Shown here in pieces: positions 1 to 8,981 of a stretch of DNA of 64,000 nucleotides. Position 1 is the stretch's first letter; every line of letters begins with the position of its first letter. The stretch lies in the NCBI GenBank assembly GCA_965223355.1, contig CBDCWE010000003.1, positions 2,790,001 to 2,854,000 of the forward strand. Reading direction: 5' to 3'. The stretch is from Tectiglobus sp965223355 (GTDB lineage Bacteria; Pseudomonadota; Alphaproteobacteria; Rhizobiales; Hyphomicrobiaceae). Under the pieces are notes generated by a model. It was not told where the DNA came from and searched no databases. It was given only the letters and a program-made list of their open reading frames with translations. The position numbers and the translations under genes were made by a program.

Positions 1-196
1 GCGTCAGTTGACATGCAGCCGTGTTGCAACTGGCCCGGCGCTCAGACTTGCAAGCCGGGCCGCACGGCCGTTCATTCATCAACCGGGATCAAACGACCGG
101 TGCGGCCGTCCGTCAAGCCCGGGCCAGGCGCCCCGAGCCAAGCGGATGCGGGCGGTATTGCTGTTTGGCGGTGCCAATGGCCGACTAATTGAAAGA

Positions 197-574
197 TCAC
201 GCGAAGACGCCGGTGTGCTCAGCCACAAAGCTGGCCAGCGAGGCTTCGAGCGCGTCGGCAAAGCCGTGATCGCCGCGCGCGAGCGCTGCCCGCAAGCTCT
301 GTTCGCCAATGGACCTGATCTGGCGAATGCCGTCGACGCGGTTCGCCAGTTCCGAACCAATTGCGACAGCCGACAATTCCGGAACCCCTTCGTGCTCGGC
401 GATGGCGCGCACGAGTTCCTGGCTGAGTTCGCCAAAGGCAATGCAATCATCAAGTGTAAGCAAGTCACCCCCAACTGGGACGCAGTGGTGCGATTCCCAA
501 TATCGGGGCCAAGTATTTATGACAGGCAAGCCCGGCGCAAGGTCTTTTGTCGTTGCGCCATGGGCGACCGGCAA
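197..574 (-). CDS. hypothetical protein, possibly helical
   Basis: I do not recognise the family. The minus-strand reading frame gives a mildly acidic, helix-rich protein of up to 125 residues with no membrane segment or signal peptide. The opposite frame looks like its shadow, being Arg/Pro-rich. A TTG start at 463, preceded by a purine-rich GGGGGTGA, would remove 37 poorly structured N-terminal residues and may be the real start. It is co-oriented with the nuclease-fold gene beyond it but separated from it by the window's first compact intergenic gap, so no operon role can be inferred. Confidence 0.45.
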   Translation of the reverse strand: MPVAHGATTKDLAPGLPVINTWPRYWESHHCVPVGGDLLTLDDCIAFGELSQELVRAIAEHEGVPELSAVAIGSELANRVDGIRQIRSIGEQSLRAALARGDHGFADALEASLASFVAEHTGVFA

Positions 575-593
575 CAGGGTTAAAGTTTACCGC

Positions 594-1898
594 CTAACCC
601 GCAGGGTCAGGTTGCCAGCCGGCGGCAAGTGCTTCTCGTTCAGAACAAAACCAACGTTCGCCGCGTCTTTTGTCGATGCGCTCGCGGCGATAGCCGGGCG
701 ACCAGGGAACCAGGTAGATCTTGCCTTTCGATGAGACCCGCCCCTTGATCGGGCAGCCGTTCGGCGCGCGCTGTTTGGCGCGCTCCCACACCGTTCGGCG
801 GTATTCCTTCGGGCGCTGGGCGATGCCACTCCATAATGCGACCCGCTTATCGCGCGCCGCGCGCTCGAGCGAACCGTAGCGGGAGAAATATCCGCCCGCA
901 GCAAATGCGTTGCCAGATCTGACCAGCTCCCGGCCAATATCCATAGCAACATCTTTGGAGCCGACCCGGCACCTGCCGTCCGGCAAACCGGTGGCGCCGG
1001 AGCCGGTGGTTGCACAGGCGACCGTGCGGCGTGCAACCAGCCGGGCCAGAGCGCGCCGGGCCCTGCGACCGCATCGCCAGCGACGGCCGCGGCTGTTGCG
1101 GCAAACCTGGGAGAGTTCGGGGGCTTCGATGTCGGCAATCCGAATATGCCGCCCGCCGATGGCGAGCGTATCGCCGGTGATGGCGCGTGCGCGCCCGCGG
1201 ACAACGATCTTGTCGGGGGTTGCCGACGGCATCAGGGCGCCGAGCAGTCGGCCGGCGTCGTTGAGCGCGACCGGCGGACCATAAGCATAAACCGCCATGG
1301 CGATCAGGCTCGCCAGCGCGATCAAGCCGAATGCCGCCTGGGTTTTGCGGCCCGCAACCCACGGCCGGCCTGGCGGGCGCGGCAAATCAAGCAAGCCGGC
1401 CGGCAGCCTTGGCGCCGGCCGGCGCACGCCATAATCGAGCAGGACCGGCGCCAACAACAACAAACCGGCAACCGCCAAAGCGATTGTCCGCACCGTCCAG
1501 CCGCCGGCAAGGTAACTTCCGGCCGCCGAGATCGCCACAGCCAATGTCAGCAACACGATCATCGGTGCAACGCCCGACTTTGAGATCAGCGGCCGGCTCG
1601 CGCCAACGGCGCAAACAAGGATCGTACCGAGCCGGCACCATAACCGCCACACCAGCGATGCCATGGTGCGCATGGTCGCGAGGAGCAGCCCCGGGATTTG
1701 GCCGAGCAGTCGAAGCAGGCGGCCGATCGCCGAGTGCCCCGCCCGAACGCCGGCCTGAGCGGCGTTCTTAGCCCCGGCGACAGCGGAAAACCTGATATCT
1801 TCGAGCCGCTTGCGACGATCCTTGCGCCGCAGCCTGATGGTTGTGCGGACATACCTGTGCCACTCAAAACCATCGCTCTTGCGTGCCCAACCGAACAT
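594..1898 (-). CDS. membrane-anchored thermonuclease (SNase)-like protein
   Basis: This 434-residue protein has an Arg/Lys-rich N-terminus and several hydrophobic segments at about residues 65-150 and 190-212. They are followed by an SNase-like fold (about 235-360), recognisable from VVRGRARAITGDTLAIGG and the strand RIRIADIEAPE. The C-terminus (about 380-430) resembles the small domain often attached to bacterial SNases, with IKGRVSSKGKIYLVPWSPGY and GERWFCSEREALAAGW. Known family members cleave DNA/RNA with Ca2+, but the catalytic Arg/Glu set is not clearly conserved, so activity is uncertain. The membrane segments suggest the nuclease-like domain is anchored at the inner membrane. Confidence 0.75.
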   Translation of the reverse strand: MFGWARKSDGFEWHRYVRTTIRLRRKDRRKRLEDIRFSAVAGAKNAAQAGVRAGHSAIGRLLRLLGQIPGLLLATMRTMASLVWRLWCRLGTILVCAVGASRPLISKSGVAPMIVLLTLAVAISAAGSYLAGGWTVRTIALAVAGLLLLAPVLLDYGVRRPAPRLPAGLLDLPRPPGRPWVAGRKTQAAFGLIALASLIAMAVYAYGPPVALNDAGRLLGALMPSATPDKIVVRGRARAITGDTLAIGGRHIRIADIEAPELSQVCRNSRGRRWRCGRRARRALARLVARRTVACATTGSGATGLPDGRCRVGSKDVAMDIGRELVRSGNAFAAGGYFSRYGSLERAARDKRVALWSGIAQRPKEYRRTVWERAKQRAPNGCPIKGRVSSKGKIYLVPWSPGYRRERIDKRRGERWFCSEREALAAGWQPDPAG

Positions 1899-2157
1899 CT
1901 CTCACCTGCGTTCACACCGTCGTGTCGCCGGCCGAACCGACCGAATCTCAAGGCCCGTTTCGAGGAATAACACAGCAATTGCGCCCGAATATAGTCAGCC
2001 CGTTTGGCGCGTTCATCGGATGTTCATTGCCAATCATCACAACCAACTCGATTGTCACGAGGCTTTGATCCGATGTGCTGGGGCTGGCATATTGTTTTGG
2101 TGTAACACCGGATCGAGATCTGGCAGCAAGCGTTCGCAAACCGAGAGGATGGCAAGC

Positions 2158-2796
2158 ATGTGTTTTTGGCGCACTGGTCTTGGACTGGCTGCAACGTTGA
2201 TCGCGACCGGCATGTTCGGCGGCACAATGACGAGTGGTTCAGGCGCGTTCGCAATGGGAACAGCGCCACCTGAGGCATCAACCGTCGACTGTCGCAAACG
2301 CACCAACCGTGACAAGCTAGAGTGCTTTTGCACGCGCCCGGAAAACAAGGGCAAACCGCGCTGCGCCAGCCGCCAAAGCGGGCAGCTGAGCGATGACCAG
2401 ATCTATCAGGTGGCCTATTGGTTGGCACAGAACGGCAAGTTCGAACAGGCCTTGGCCGAGCTGCACAAGGCGCAAAACAAAGACGATCCGCGCATCTTGA
2501 ACTATATCGGTTATGCGACCCGCAAGCTCGGCCGGGTCCGCGAAGCGCTCGGGTATTATCGCAAGGCGCTTGCGGTCCGTCCCGACTACACGCTGGCCCG
2601 CGCCTATCTCGGCGAAGCGTTTCTGCAGCAGGGCAGATCGGGCTTGGCCCGCGAACAGCTCGCTGAAATCGAACAGCGCTGTGGACGGAGCTGCCCCGAA
2701 TACGTCGAGTTGTCTCGACAGATCGCGAGTTTCGAGGCAACCGGCAAGTTTGTTCCGCAAGGCAAGCGCGACAGCACGCTCGAACAACCGAGCTGA
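2158..2796 (+). CDS. secreted TPR-repeat protein
   Basis: I chose the ATG at 2158 because GAGAGG ends 9 bases upstream. An in-frame ATG at 2149 sits too close to that ribosome site. The start MCFWRTGLGLAATLIATGMF looks like an export signal, ending near GAFA. A Cys-containing region (DCRKRTNRDKLECFC) follows, then about three tetratricopeptide repeats (LNYIGYATRKLGRVREALGY and LARAYLGEAFLQQGRSGLAR units). TPR proteins act as periplasmic scaffolds. The partner is unknown and there is no adjacent co-directional gene within 500 bases. Confidence 0.75.
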   Translation: MCFWRTGLGLAATLIATGMFGGTMTSGSGAFAMGTAPPEASTVDCRKRTNRDKLECFCTRPENKGKPRCASRQSGQLSDDQIYQVAYWLAQNGKFEQALAELHKAQNKDDPRILNYIGYATRKLGRVREALGYYRKALAVRPDYTLARAYLGEAFLQQGRSGLAREQLAEIEQRCGRSCPEYVELSRQIASFEATGKFVPQGKRDSTLEQPS

Positions 2797-3089
2797 GTGC
2801 TGTTCAGGCCGCCCGGAACAAACTTAAAGCCGGCCTCGGTCGCTCGCGATCGGCGCCGCAGCTGTTTCAGTCATGCCAAATCTGATTGTTTGATGTCCGA
2901 CATCGCTTCGAGCAAGCGCAGCCAACGATCGCCACGTGGAAGCGTCACAGCTCGTCGGTGACAGGTTTCATCGTTCGATGAAATCAAACCTCTGATCGGT
3001 GATGAGGGTCGTACCGGTTTGATCGCGGAGCTTGGTCCACTATAACCTTTTGGACCTGGCCGGAAGCAGGTTGGCTTGAGCCACGGGCC

Positions 3090-3251
3090 CTCTGAATAAG
3101 TCCGGGGTCCAGGGGATGATCCCCTGGTCGGGGTGTTTGAGGGGCTGAAAGCCCCTCAAGGATCGCCGCTTGGCGGCGATATGTTAAGGGCACGGCCCTT
3201 AACGATCCCGCCAAAGGGCATTGCCCTTTGGAAACCTGAGACTTGATCAGG
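3090..3251 (+). repeat. five-hairpin palindromic array, copy 1
   Basis: Five perfect or near-perfect hairpins follow each other with 1-10-base spacers: 3109-3127 (CCAGGGG arms), 3137-3159 (TTGAGGGGCT arms), 3162-3180 (ATCGCCGC arms), 3183-3203 (GTTAAGGGC arms) and 3211-3231 (CCAAAGGGC arms). A second copy lies between ubiE and ubiB. This element fills most of the 566-base gap between the TPR gene and the first SDR gene, and I see no gene there. It may be a structured RNA, a terminator cluster or a mobile palindromic repeat. Confidence 0.8.
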
Positions 3252-3362
3252 GGCTCCCTCGGTCTGACAGGTCTAGCGCGGCTGAATGCGATGCGCGTGG
3301 CCAACTGCCGGCATCAGTCATAAGTTGTCAGTTATCAGTGAGTTGAATTTCGGGGAACCAAG

Positions 3363-4217
3363 ATGGCGCAATCCTTGACGGGCCGGACGGCCATCATCAC
3401 CGGGGCCGCGGGTGGCTTTGGACGCGTGCTGACAAGCGGATTTGCTGCAGCCGGCGCCAAAGTTTTCGCCTGCGATATCAACGCGTCCGGACTGAGCGAC
3501 CTTGGACGAGAGATTGACGAGGCTGGCCTTGCCGATTTCGTTACAACCCACGAACTGGACATTTCCGATTTCGCAGCCTGCGCGGACAGCGTCGAACGCG
3601 CACGGGCGGCGTTCGGGTCGGTTGACATTCTGATCAACAACGGTGCCATGGGCATGCAATTGTTCGGCCCCCGCCATATGACCGAACTCGTTGCGATTGA
3701 CCAAATCACGCCGGCAATTTGGGACAAGTTTGTGGCCGTCAATTTGTCCGGCGCGTGGTATCTGACCAAGGCCGCCGTTGCGCACATGAAGGCGGGCGGT
3801 TGGGGCCGCATCATCAACGTCACGACCAGCTTCTTCACGATGCTGCGCGGCAGTTTCCACCCTTATGGGCCGGTCAAGGCCGGCCTCGAAGCAATGAGTG
3901 CCGGTCACGCGGCAGAGTTTGAACCGGACGGCATTACGGTCAACGTCGTGGTCCCGGGCGGCCCGTCCGATACAGCGATGGTGCCCCAAGCCGCACCCTT
4001 TAGACGCGCGGACTTGATCCCCGCCGCAAAAATGCTGCCACCAATGTTGTGGTTGTGCTCTGAAGCGGCCGCAGGCACGACCGGCCGCCGCTACATTGCG
4101 GCCGATTGGGATGCTGCTCTCGCGCCCGAAGCGGCCCGCCAGGCCAGTGAAGCGCCAATCGCCTGGCCTGAGCTCGCGGCCGCTCCGGTTTGGCCGGGCG
4201 GTAAACCGCAGGACTGA
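3363..4217 (+). CDS. SDR-family oxidoreductase
   Basis: This is a 284-residue short-chain dehydrogenase/reductase. The NAD(P)-binding glycine motif TGAAGGFG is near residues 13-20, NNGA replaces the usual NNAG, and the catalytic pair is in YGPVK, after a serine-rich strand. Its length exceeds the classical 250 because of a C-terminal extension. A GGGGAA ribosome site precedes the ATG. It is the first gene of an apparent SDR-SDR-cupin operon with gaps of about 75 bases. The substrate is unknown; small alcohols or ketones in a catabolic route are plausible. Confidence 0.85.
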   Translation: MAQSLTGRTAIITGAAGGFGRVLTSGFAAAGAKVFACDINASGLSDLGREIDEAGLADFVTTHELDISDFAACADSVERARAAFGSVDILINNGAMGMQLFGPRHMTELVAIDQITPAIWDKFVAVNLSGAWYLTKAAVAHMKAGGWGRIINVTTSFFTMLRGSFHPYGPVKAGLEAMSAGHAAEFEPDGITVNVVVPGGPSDTAMVPQAAPFRRADLIPAAKMLPPMLWLCSEAAAGTTGRRYIAADWDAALAPEAARQASEAPIAWPELAAAPVWPGGKPQD

Positions 4218-4291
4218 AGAGCTAAGGCCTTAGGCCTAAGTCATAACCCTTGCAAGCAGTCACAGTTGGCAACCCGGAGAGGATATAAGGA

Positions 4292-5059
4292 ATGGGCAGG
4301 CTCGACGGCAAGGTCGCCTTGATCACGGGCGGCGGCGGCGGCATCGGCCGCGCGACGGCAGAGCGCTTTGCCGAGGAAGGCGCCAAGGTCGTCATCGCCG
4401 AACTCAATGAAAAGTTGGGTGAGGCGGCAGCGGACTCAGCCCGAAGCTTTGGCGCCAACCATGGCGGTGATGCGCACTTTATCGAATGTGACATCACCGA
4501 TAAACCGCAAGTCGAGGCCGCGATTGGCGAAACCGTGGCGCGCTTCGGCAAGCTCGACATTCTTCACAACAATGCCGGCGGCTCGACCATGCAGGACGGC
4601 CCGGTCACGGAAGCGCCGGAGGAGGAGTTCTGGCGCGTCATCAAGCTCGACCTTTACGGCACCTTTCTGTGCTCGAAGATCGCCATTCCGCAGATCATCA
4701 AGGCCGGTGGCGGTTCGGTCATCAACATGACCTCCAACGTCGCGCTGATGGCGCTGCCGGGCCGCGATTGTTATACCGCCGCAAAGGGCGGCGTTGCATC
4801 GATGACCCGGTCGATGGCGGTCGAGTACGCCCCGAACAAAATCCGCGTCAACGCGATCGCGCCCTCCGTCACGCTGTCCGATCGGGTGAAGAACCTGCTG
4901 CAAGTCTCTCCCGAAATCGACAAGATCAGCCAGTCTCACCTGCTCGGGCTCGGTCAGCCGATCCATATCGCCAACATGGCCGTCTATCTGGCGTCCGATG
5001 AGGCGGAAATTACAACTGGGCAGGTGATCTCCGTCGACAGCGGTGTTACGATTGTCTGA
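4292..5059 (+). CDS. SDR-family oxidoreductase, classical type
   Basis: A 255-residue classical short-chain dehydrogenase. It shows TGGGGGIG cofactor binding (residues 12-19), NNAG at about 91-94, the catalytic Ser in INMTSNVAL and YTAAK as the Tyr-Lys pair, and it ends in the typical DSGVTIV strand. It probably oxidises or reduces an alcohol/carbonyl with NAD(P). It follows another SDR and precedes a cupin in the same direction, so the three likely act on one substrate that I cannot identify from sequence. Confidence 0.9.
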   Translation: MGRLDGKVALITGGGGGIGRATAERFAEEGAKVVIAELNEKLGEAAADSARSFGANHGGDAHFIECDITDKPQVEAAIGETVARFGKLDILHNNAGGSTMQDGPVTEAPEEEFWRVIKLDLYGTFLCSKIAIPQIIKAGGGSVINMTSNVALMALPGRDCYTAAKGGVASMTRSMAVEYAPNKIRVNAIAPSVTLSDRVKNLLQVSPEIDKISQSHLLGLGQPIHIANMAVYLASDEAEITTGQVISVDSGVTIV

Positions 5060-5135
5060 TATGAACGGCAACAGTGTTGTGCCGCCAGTCCCGACCGCGC
5101 AGACGGCGGGCAGGCGCAGGTCAAAGGAGGACACG

Positions 5136-5567
5136 ATGGGTGATTTGATTGACCGCAGCGATTGGAAGTTCGTCCACGACGAAGCCGAGAATGGCGAATG
5201 GACGCCCGGCCTGCGCGAAATTTTTGAGTATCGCGATCTCGGCATCAAGGCTGGCACAAACGGTGACTACGTTGCGCATCTCATTCGCAACAACGGTAAG
5301 GAGACGGCCGACGAAGTCCAGCAGTGGCATATCCACGAATGTGACTTCCAGTTCGTCTATGTCCTCAACGGCTGGGCCAAGTTCGAGTACGAAGGACAGG
5401 GCGTAAAGACGATTAAGAAGGGTGACTGCATCTTGCAAAAGCCGATGATCAAACATCGTGAGATCGCATGTTCCAGCGACTTCGAAGTGCTTGAAATCGT
5501 CTCGCCGGCAAACTTTGCAACAAAGATTGTCGAAGGGCCGGACGAAAAGCCGGAGGCGGCCGAGTAG
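5136..5567 (+). CDS. small cupin-domain protein
   Basis: A start at 5136 is set by a strong AAAGGAGG six bases upstream; a longer frame from 5043 overlaps the SDR and is rejected. The 143-residue product is a single-domain cupin. It has metal-ligand-like QWHIHECDFQFVYVLNG (motif 1: H-x-H and E) and KGDCILQKPMIKHREI (motif 2 His). Such small cupins act as dioxygenases, isomerases or sensors. It is the last gene of the SDR-SDR-cupin set, so a role in the same catabolic pathway is inferred. Confidence 0.8.
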   Translation: MGDLIDRSDWKFVHDEAENGEWTPGLREIFEYRDLGIKAGTNGDYVAHLIRNNGKETADEVQQWHIHECDFQFVYVLNGWAKFEYEGQGVKTIKKGDCILQKPMIKHREIACSSDFEVLEIVSPANFATKIVEGPDEKPEAAE

Positions 5568-5667
5568 GCCTTGCGACGTCTGCAGGCCGGCACTGCGGGG
5601 TTGGCGCCATTTCGGCGACCGCTCGTTCGGGTTCACGTTGACGGATTGTCAGGTCTGACCGCGCCCG

Positions 5668-6177
5668 TCAATGCGCGTTCGCGATCACTTGCGGCAAAAC
5701 CAGACGCCCGGGAACCGCAGTGCCGCGAACCATAAACGCGGGATTGTCGGCCCATGGGCTGATAACGCCTTCAGGTGCGGCCGGCCGAAATCCAACCAGC
5801 GGATAGTAGTCGGGATGGCCAAGCACGAAAACCAGTGTTTCGCCCACCGCCTCAAGCTCTGAGAAAGCAAAACGCATCAAGCGTTGTCCGATGCCTTGGC
5901 GTTGCCTGCCTGGGATAACCGCCAGCGGCGTAAGCATGCAGGCGTCCTTCGCAGTGCCGTCGTTGGCCATCAGCACAACCCGCGAAAACACGATGTGGCC
6001 GATCACGCCGGTGGCGTCTTCGGCGACGAACTCACGCATGATACAACCATCATTGCGGAGCGCATCGAGAAATGACGCGACGTCCTCCGGCGCGAATGCT
6101 GCTTGCACAACTTTGCGCGTTGCCGCGTCGTCCTCACGACCGCAGCGGCGCAATTTGAGCGCGCCGGTTTTGTCCAT
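5668..6177 (-). CDS. GNAT-family N-acetyltransferase
   Basis: A 169-residue GNAT protein starting MDKTGALKLRR. The acetyl-CoA-binding motif A is visible as LTPLAVIPGRQRQGIGQRLM, followed by VFVLGHPDYYPLVGFRPA, typical of the YhbS-like subgroup. Its ATG overlaps the TGA of the upstream ubiB as TGATG (6175-6179), indicating translational coupling. The acetyl acceptor is unknown. A longer reading frame to 6237 runs into ubiB and is not supported. Confidence 0.85.
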   Translation of the reverse strand: MDKTGALKLRRCGREDDAATRKVVQAAFAPEDVASFLDALRNDGCIMREFVAEDATGVIGHIVFSRVVLMANDGTAKDACMLTPLAVIPGRQRQGIGQRLMRFAFSELEAVGETLVFVLGHPDYYPLVGFRPAAPEGVISPWADNPAFMVRGTAVPGRLVLPQVIANAH

Positions 6178-7790
6178 CACAACCAACCTTGAATGATCGC
6201 CACGGCTGCCGCCGTGACGGCGATTGCGCCGACCCATAAGGCCCAGCGGCCGCTTCGGGTCTGTCGCGCATTTTCGCGGGCGATGCGGCGAACCGTATCT
6301 TCGTCAAGGCGCACACCGTCGCGCGCCATGGCCGCAAACGCTTGCGCGGAGCGCTCGGCCTGCTCCATCAATCGCGGCACGCCGCCAAGCAACCGGCCGA
6401 CGGTCTCGGCGCCTTCGCCGGCATCGCGCAGGCGTCCCGTAACGCCGTAGTTTGCCTCGACCCACTGTTTTGCGATCGGCTCTGCTGCGGTCCAGATATT
6501 GATGTTGGGATCGAGTGACCGCGCGACACCCTCGACAATGACCATGCTCTTTTGCAGCAGGATCAACTCCGGCCGGGTCTCCATGTCGAAGACATCGGTA
6601 TAGGCAAACAGCTGGCCGAGCAGGTCCGCCATCGAGATCTCATCGGCCGTGCGCCCGTGGATCGGCTCGCCGATGGCCCGCATCGCCTGGGCGAAGACTT
6701 CGACCGGGTGATGCGGCGGCACGTAGCCGGCGTCGAAGTGGATCTGCGCTGCCAACATATAATCGCGCGTAATCAATCCGTGCAGAATTTCGGCCAGGAA
6801 CCGCCGTTCGATCTTACCCAGCCGACCCATAATGCCGAAATCGACGGCAACGATCGTCCCGTCCGGCTCGACCAGCAGGTTGCCCTGGTGCATGTCGGCA
6901 TGAAAAAAGCCATCGCGCATGGCGTGCCTGAGGAACGTGCGCAGCACGGTCAGGCCAAGCGCTTCGAGATCATGCCCGTGCCGGCGCAATCCTTCGATGT
7001 CCGAGATCGGCGTACCCTCGACCCATTCGAGCGTCAGGACCCGTTTGGCGGTGCGCCGCCAGTCGACTTCGGGCACGCGGAATTTGCCGTTATCGGCGTC
7101 CCGGTCGACGCCGACATTGTCGGCCATTTCGGATATCGCGGCCGCTTCGAGCCGCAAGTCCATCTCGAGCTCGGTTGTGCGGCGGAGATTTTCAACCACG
7201 GCCACCGGCTTCAGGCGACGCACGGGCTCGTGCACGGCTTCGATGGCACGGGCGGCGAAAAAATAGCTGTCGAGATCACGCTGAAACCGCTGCTCGATGC
7301 CGGGCCGCAGAATCTTGACGGCAACGTCGCAGGGTTCACCGTCGCGCAGCACCGTTGCCTTGTGGACCTGGGCGATGGACGCCGCCGCGATCGGCTCACC
7401 GAAGCTTGCAAAGTGGTCTTCAAGCTTGCCCCCGAACGCCGCTTCCACGGCACGCCGGGCCTCGCGCATCGAGAACGGCGGCAGGCGATCCTGGAGATGG
7501 CGCAGGTCGCGCGCCAGTTCGGGGCCGATCAGGTCACCGCGCGTGGCCATGAACTGGCCGAGCTTGATGTAGCTCGGACCAAGCGCCGTCAATGCCGAGG
7601 AAACGCGCCGGTGGCGCGGCCTGGCGATCCGCATGGGCCAGCTTAGCAGCCAGATCGGCAGCGTGACGATCCGGGCCAGATGCAGCACGAACGGCGCTTT
7701 CATGCCCTTCGGTATGAAGCGGGCCCCGTGCTGGGCGAAGACAACACCGGCGCGCGCCAGTCGCAGCATATGACCGATCGCACCGATCAT
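6177..7790 (-). CDS. ubiB: UbiB-type atypical kinase/ATPase for ubiquinone synthesis
   Basis: A 537-residue ABC1/AarF/UbiB protein. I chose MIGAIGHMLRL at 7790, because the longer frame begins inside the palindromic repeat. Seen are the family KxGQ motif (SYIKLGQFMATRGD, about residues 74-87), the Ala-rich nucleotide loop AAASIAQVH, the catalytic-loop HADMHQGN and VDFG, and a C-terminal transmembrane helix (WALWVGAIAVTAAAVAII). In the family it assists membrane ubiquinone assembly. It lies downstream of ubiE on the same strand, with the repeat array between them, and is coupled to the GNAT gene. Confidence 0.92.
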   Translation of the reverse strand: MIGAIGHMLRLARAGVVFAQHGARFIPKGMKAPFVLHLARIVTLPIWLLSWPMRIARPRHRRVSSALTALGPSYIKLGQFMATRGDLIGPELARDLRHLQDRLPPFSMREARRAVEAAFGGKLEDHFASFGEPIAAASIAQVHKATVLRDGEPCDVAVKILRPGIEQRFQRDLDSYFFAARAIEAVHEPVRRLKPVAVVENLRRTTELEMDLRLEAAAISEMADNVGVDRDADNGKFRVPEVDWRRTAKRVLTLEWVEGTPISDIEGLRRHGHDLEALGLTVLRTFLRHAMRDGFFHADMHQGNLLVEPDGTIVAVDFGIMGRLGKIERRFLAEILHGLITRDYMLAAQIHFDAGYVPPHHPVEVFAQAMRAIGEPIHGRTADEISMADLLGQLFAYTDVFDMETRPELILLQKSMVIVEGVARSLDPNINIWTAAEPIAKQWVEANYGVTGRLRDAGEGAETVGRLLGGVPRLMEQAERSAQAFAAMARDGVRLDEDTVRRIARENARQTRSGRWALWVGAIAVTAAAVAIIQGWL

Positions 7791-7829
7791 GAGATGGCTC
7801 GACGAGGCTGAGGACGTTGGCGAGGAAAC

Positions 7830-7995
7830 CTCTGAATACACTCCGGGTCCAGGGGATGATCCCCTGGTCGGGGTGTTTGAGGGGCTGAAAGCCCCTCAAG
7901 GATCGCCGTGAAACGGCGATTGGCTGAGGGCTCGACCCTCAACAATCCCGCCACAGGGCTTTGTCCGTTGCAAACCCGCGATCTGGCCGGCACGA
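7830..7995. repeat. five-hairpin palindromic array, copy 2
   Basis: This is the second copy of the array seen at 3090-3251, placed in the ubiE-ubiB gap. Hairpins at 7849-7867 and 7877-7899 are identical to copy 1. The third (7902-7920) has ATCGCCGT arms instead of ATCGCCGC, with the matching change on the other side. The fourth (about 7923-7943) carries an A-T to G-C exchange, and the fifth has decayed. Confidence 0.8.
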
Positions 7996-8013
7996 TCGTC
8001 AACTGCGATCGCC

Positions 8014-8796
8014 TCATATCCGCCACCCTGAGTGGATTGCAGCAATGCCGCCGGTCAGATTGCGGTAGGTCACTTGCGAGAAACCGGCCGCGGCAATCAT
8101 GTCGGCAAACTCATCCTGTGGCGGAAACTTTCGGATACTCTCCACGAGATACCGGTAGGCCTCCTTGTCACCAACCGCCAGCTGGCCGAGCCGCGGGATG
8201 ACCTCGAAGGAATGGAAGTCATAAAGCCGGTCAAGCATCGGCACTGTCACCTTTGAGAATTCGAGACATAGAAAGCGCCCGCCGGGTTTCAGCACGCGAA
8301 AGGCTTCGCGCAATGCGCGGTCGATGTGCGTGACGTTGCGAATGCCGAATGAGATCGTATAGGCATCGAAACTGCGATCGTTGAAAGATAGCGCTTCGGC
8401 GTTGGCCTCGATGCATGCGATCCGTTCGCTAACACCGGCTTCACTGACCCTGCGGCCCGCGATCTTCAACATTTCCGGGCTGATATCGCAAATCACGGCA
8501 GTGCACGAGGCGCCGCCACGGGCGAGCACGCGCATGGCGATGTCACCGGTGCCACCGGCTACATCCAGCAGACGAAACGCTGCAGTCGGTGATTTCGGCG
8601 GATTGACCCAGGTAACGAGATCATCTTTCCACAACCTGTGCAGGCCCGCCGACATCAGATCGTTCATCAGGTCGTAACGCTCAGCAACCGAAGCAAACAC
8701 AGTGTTGACAAGGTCTTGTCGCGCCTCGGTTTCGACGCTCCGAAACCCGAAGCTGGTCGTCTTGCCCGTACCCGAACTGCCGTGGTCAGCCGCCAT
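8014..8796 (-). CDS. ubiE: demethylmenaquinone/2-polyprenyl-benzoquinol C-methyltransferase
   Basis: A UbiE-type SAM methyltransferase of about 260 residues. It has VFASVAERYDLMNDLMSAGLHRLWK at the front, the SAM-binding LLDVAGGTGDIA, ISFGIRNVTHIDRALREAFRVL, and the family C-terminus GGIAAIHSGWRI. It methylates the quinone ring in ubiquinone biosynthesis. Two starts are possible (8814 and 8796) and neither has a clear ribosome site; I favour MAADHGSSG at 8796. It is divergent from mutM and upstream of ubiB, the usual alphaproteobacterial arrangement. Confidence 0.92.
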   Translation of the reverse strand: MAADHGSSGTGKTTSFGFRSVETEARQDLVNTVFASVAERYDLMNDLMSAGLHRLWKDDLVTWVNPPKSPTAAFRLLDVAGGTGDIAMRVLARGGASCTAVICDISPEMLKIAGRRVSEAGVSERIACIEANAEALSFNDRSFDAYTISFGIRNVTHIDRALREAFRVLKPGGRFLCLEFSKVTVPMLDRLYDFHSFEVIPRLGQLAVGDKEAYRYLVESIRKFPPQDEFADMIAAAGFSQVTYRNLTGGIAAIHSGWRI

Positions 8797-8981
8797 GTTG
8801 TCAATCCATTTCAATCCAACACCGAGGGATAGGTGGAAAGCCAGCGTTCGTGAAGCCCGCTAGACAATTTGCAACGGACAATGCATGTCGATGGTTCATG
8901 CCATGCAGCGCGCCGACATCGCGGGCGGTGTAGCGTTTGGAGCAGTGTCGGCCGGCGCGGCCAGCAAGGGAGACGACCGAT

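Noticed and set aside
587..1204. 205-residue frame opposite the nuclease-like gene
   Set aside because: Arg/Ser/Ala-biased shadow of the real frame, without a family or ribosome site.
2984..3304. Minus-strand ORF with LEGLSAPQTPRPGDHPLDP, also at 7787-8026
   Set aside because: The shared peptide is just translation of the palindromic array.
6552..7646. 364-residue plus-strand frame inside ubiB
   Set aside because: Antisense shadow of a strongly conserved UbiB; the composition is unusual for a real protein.
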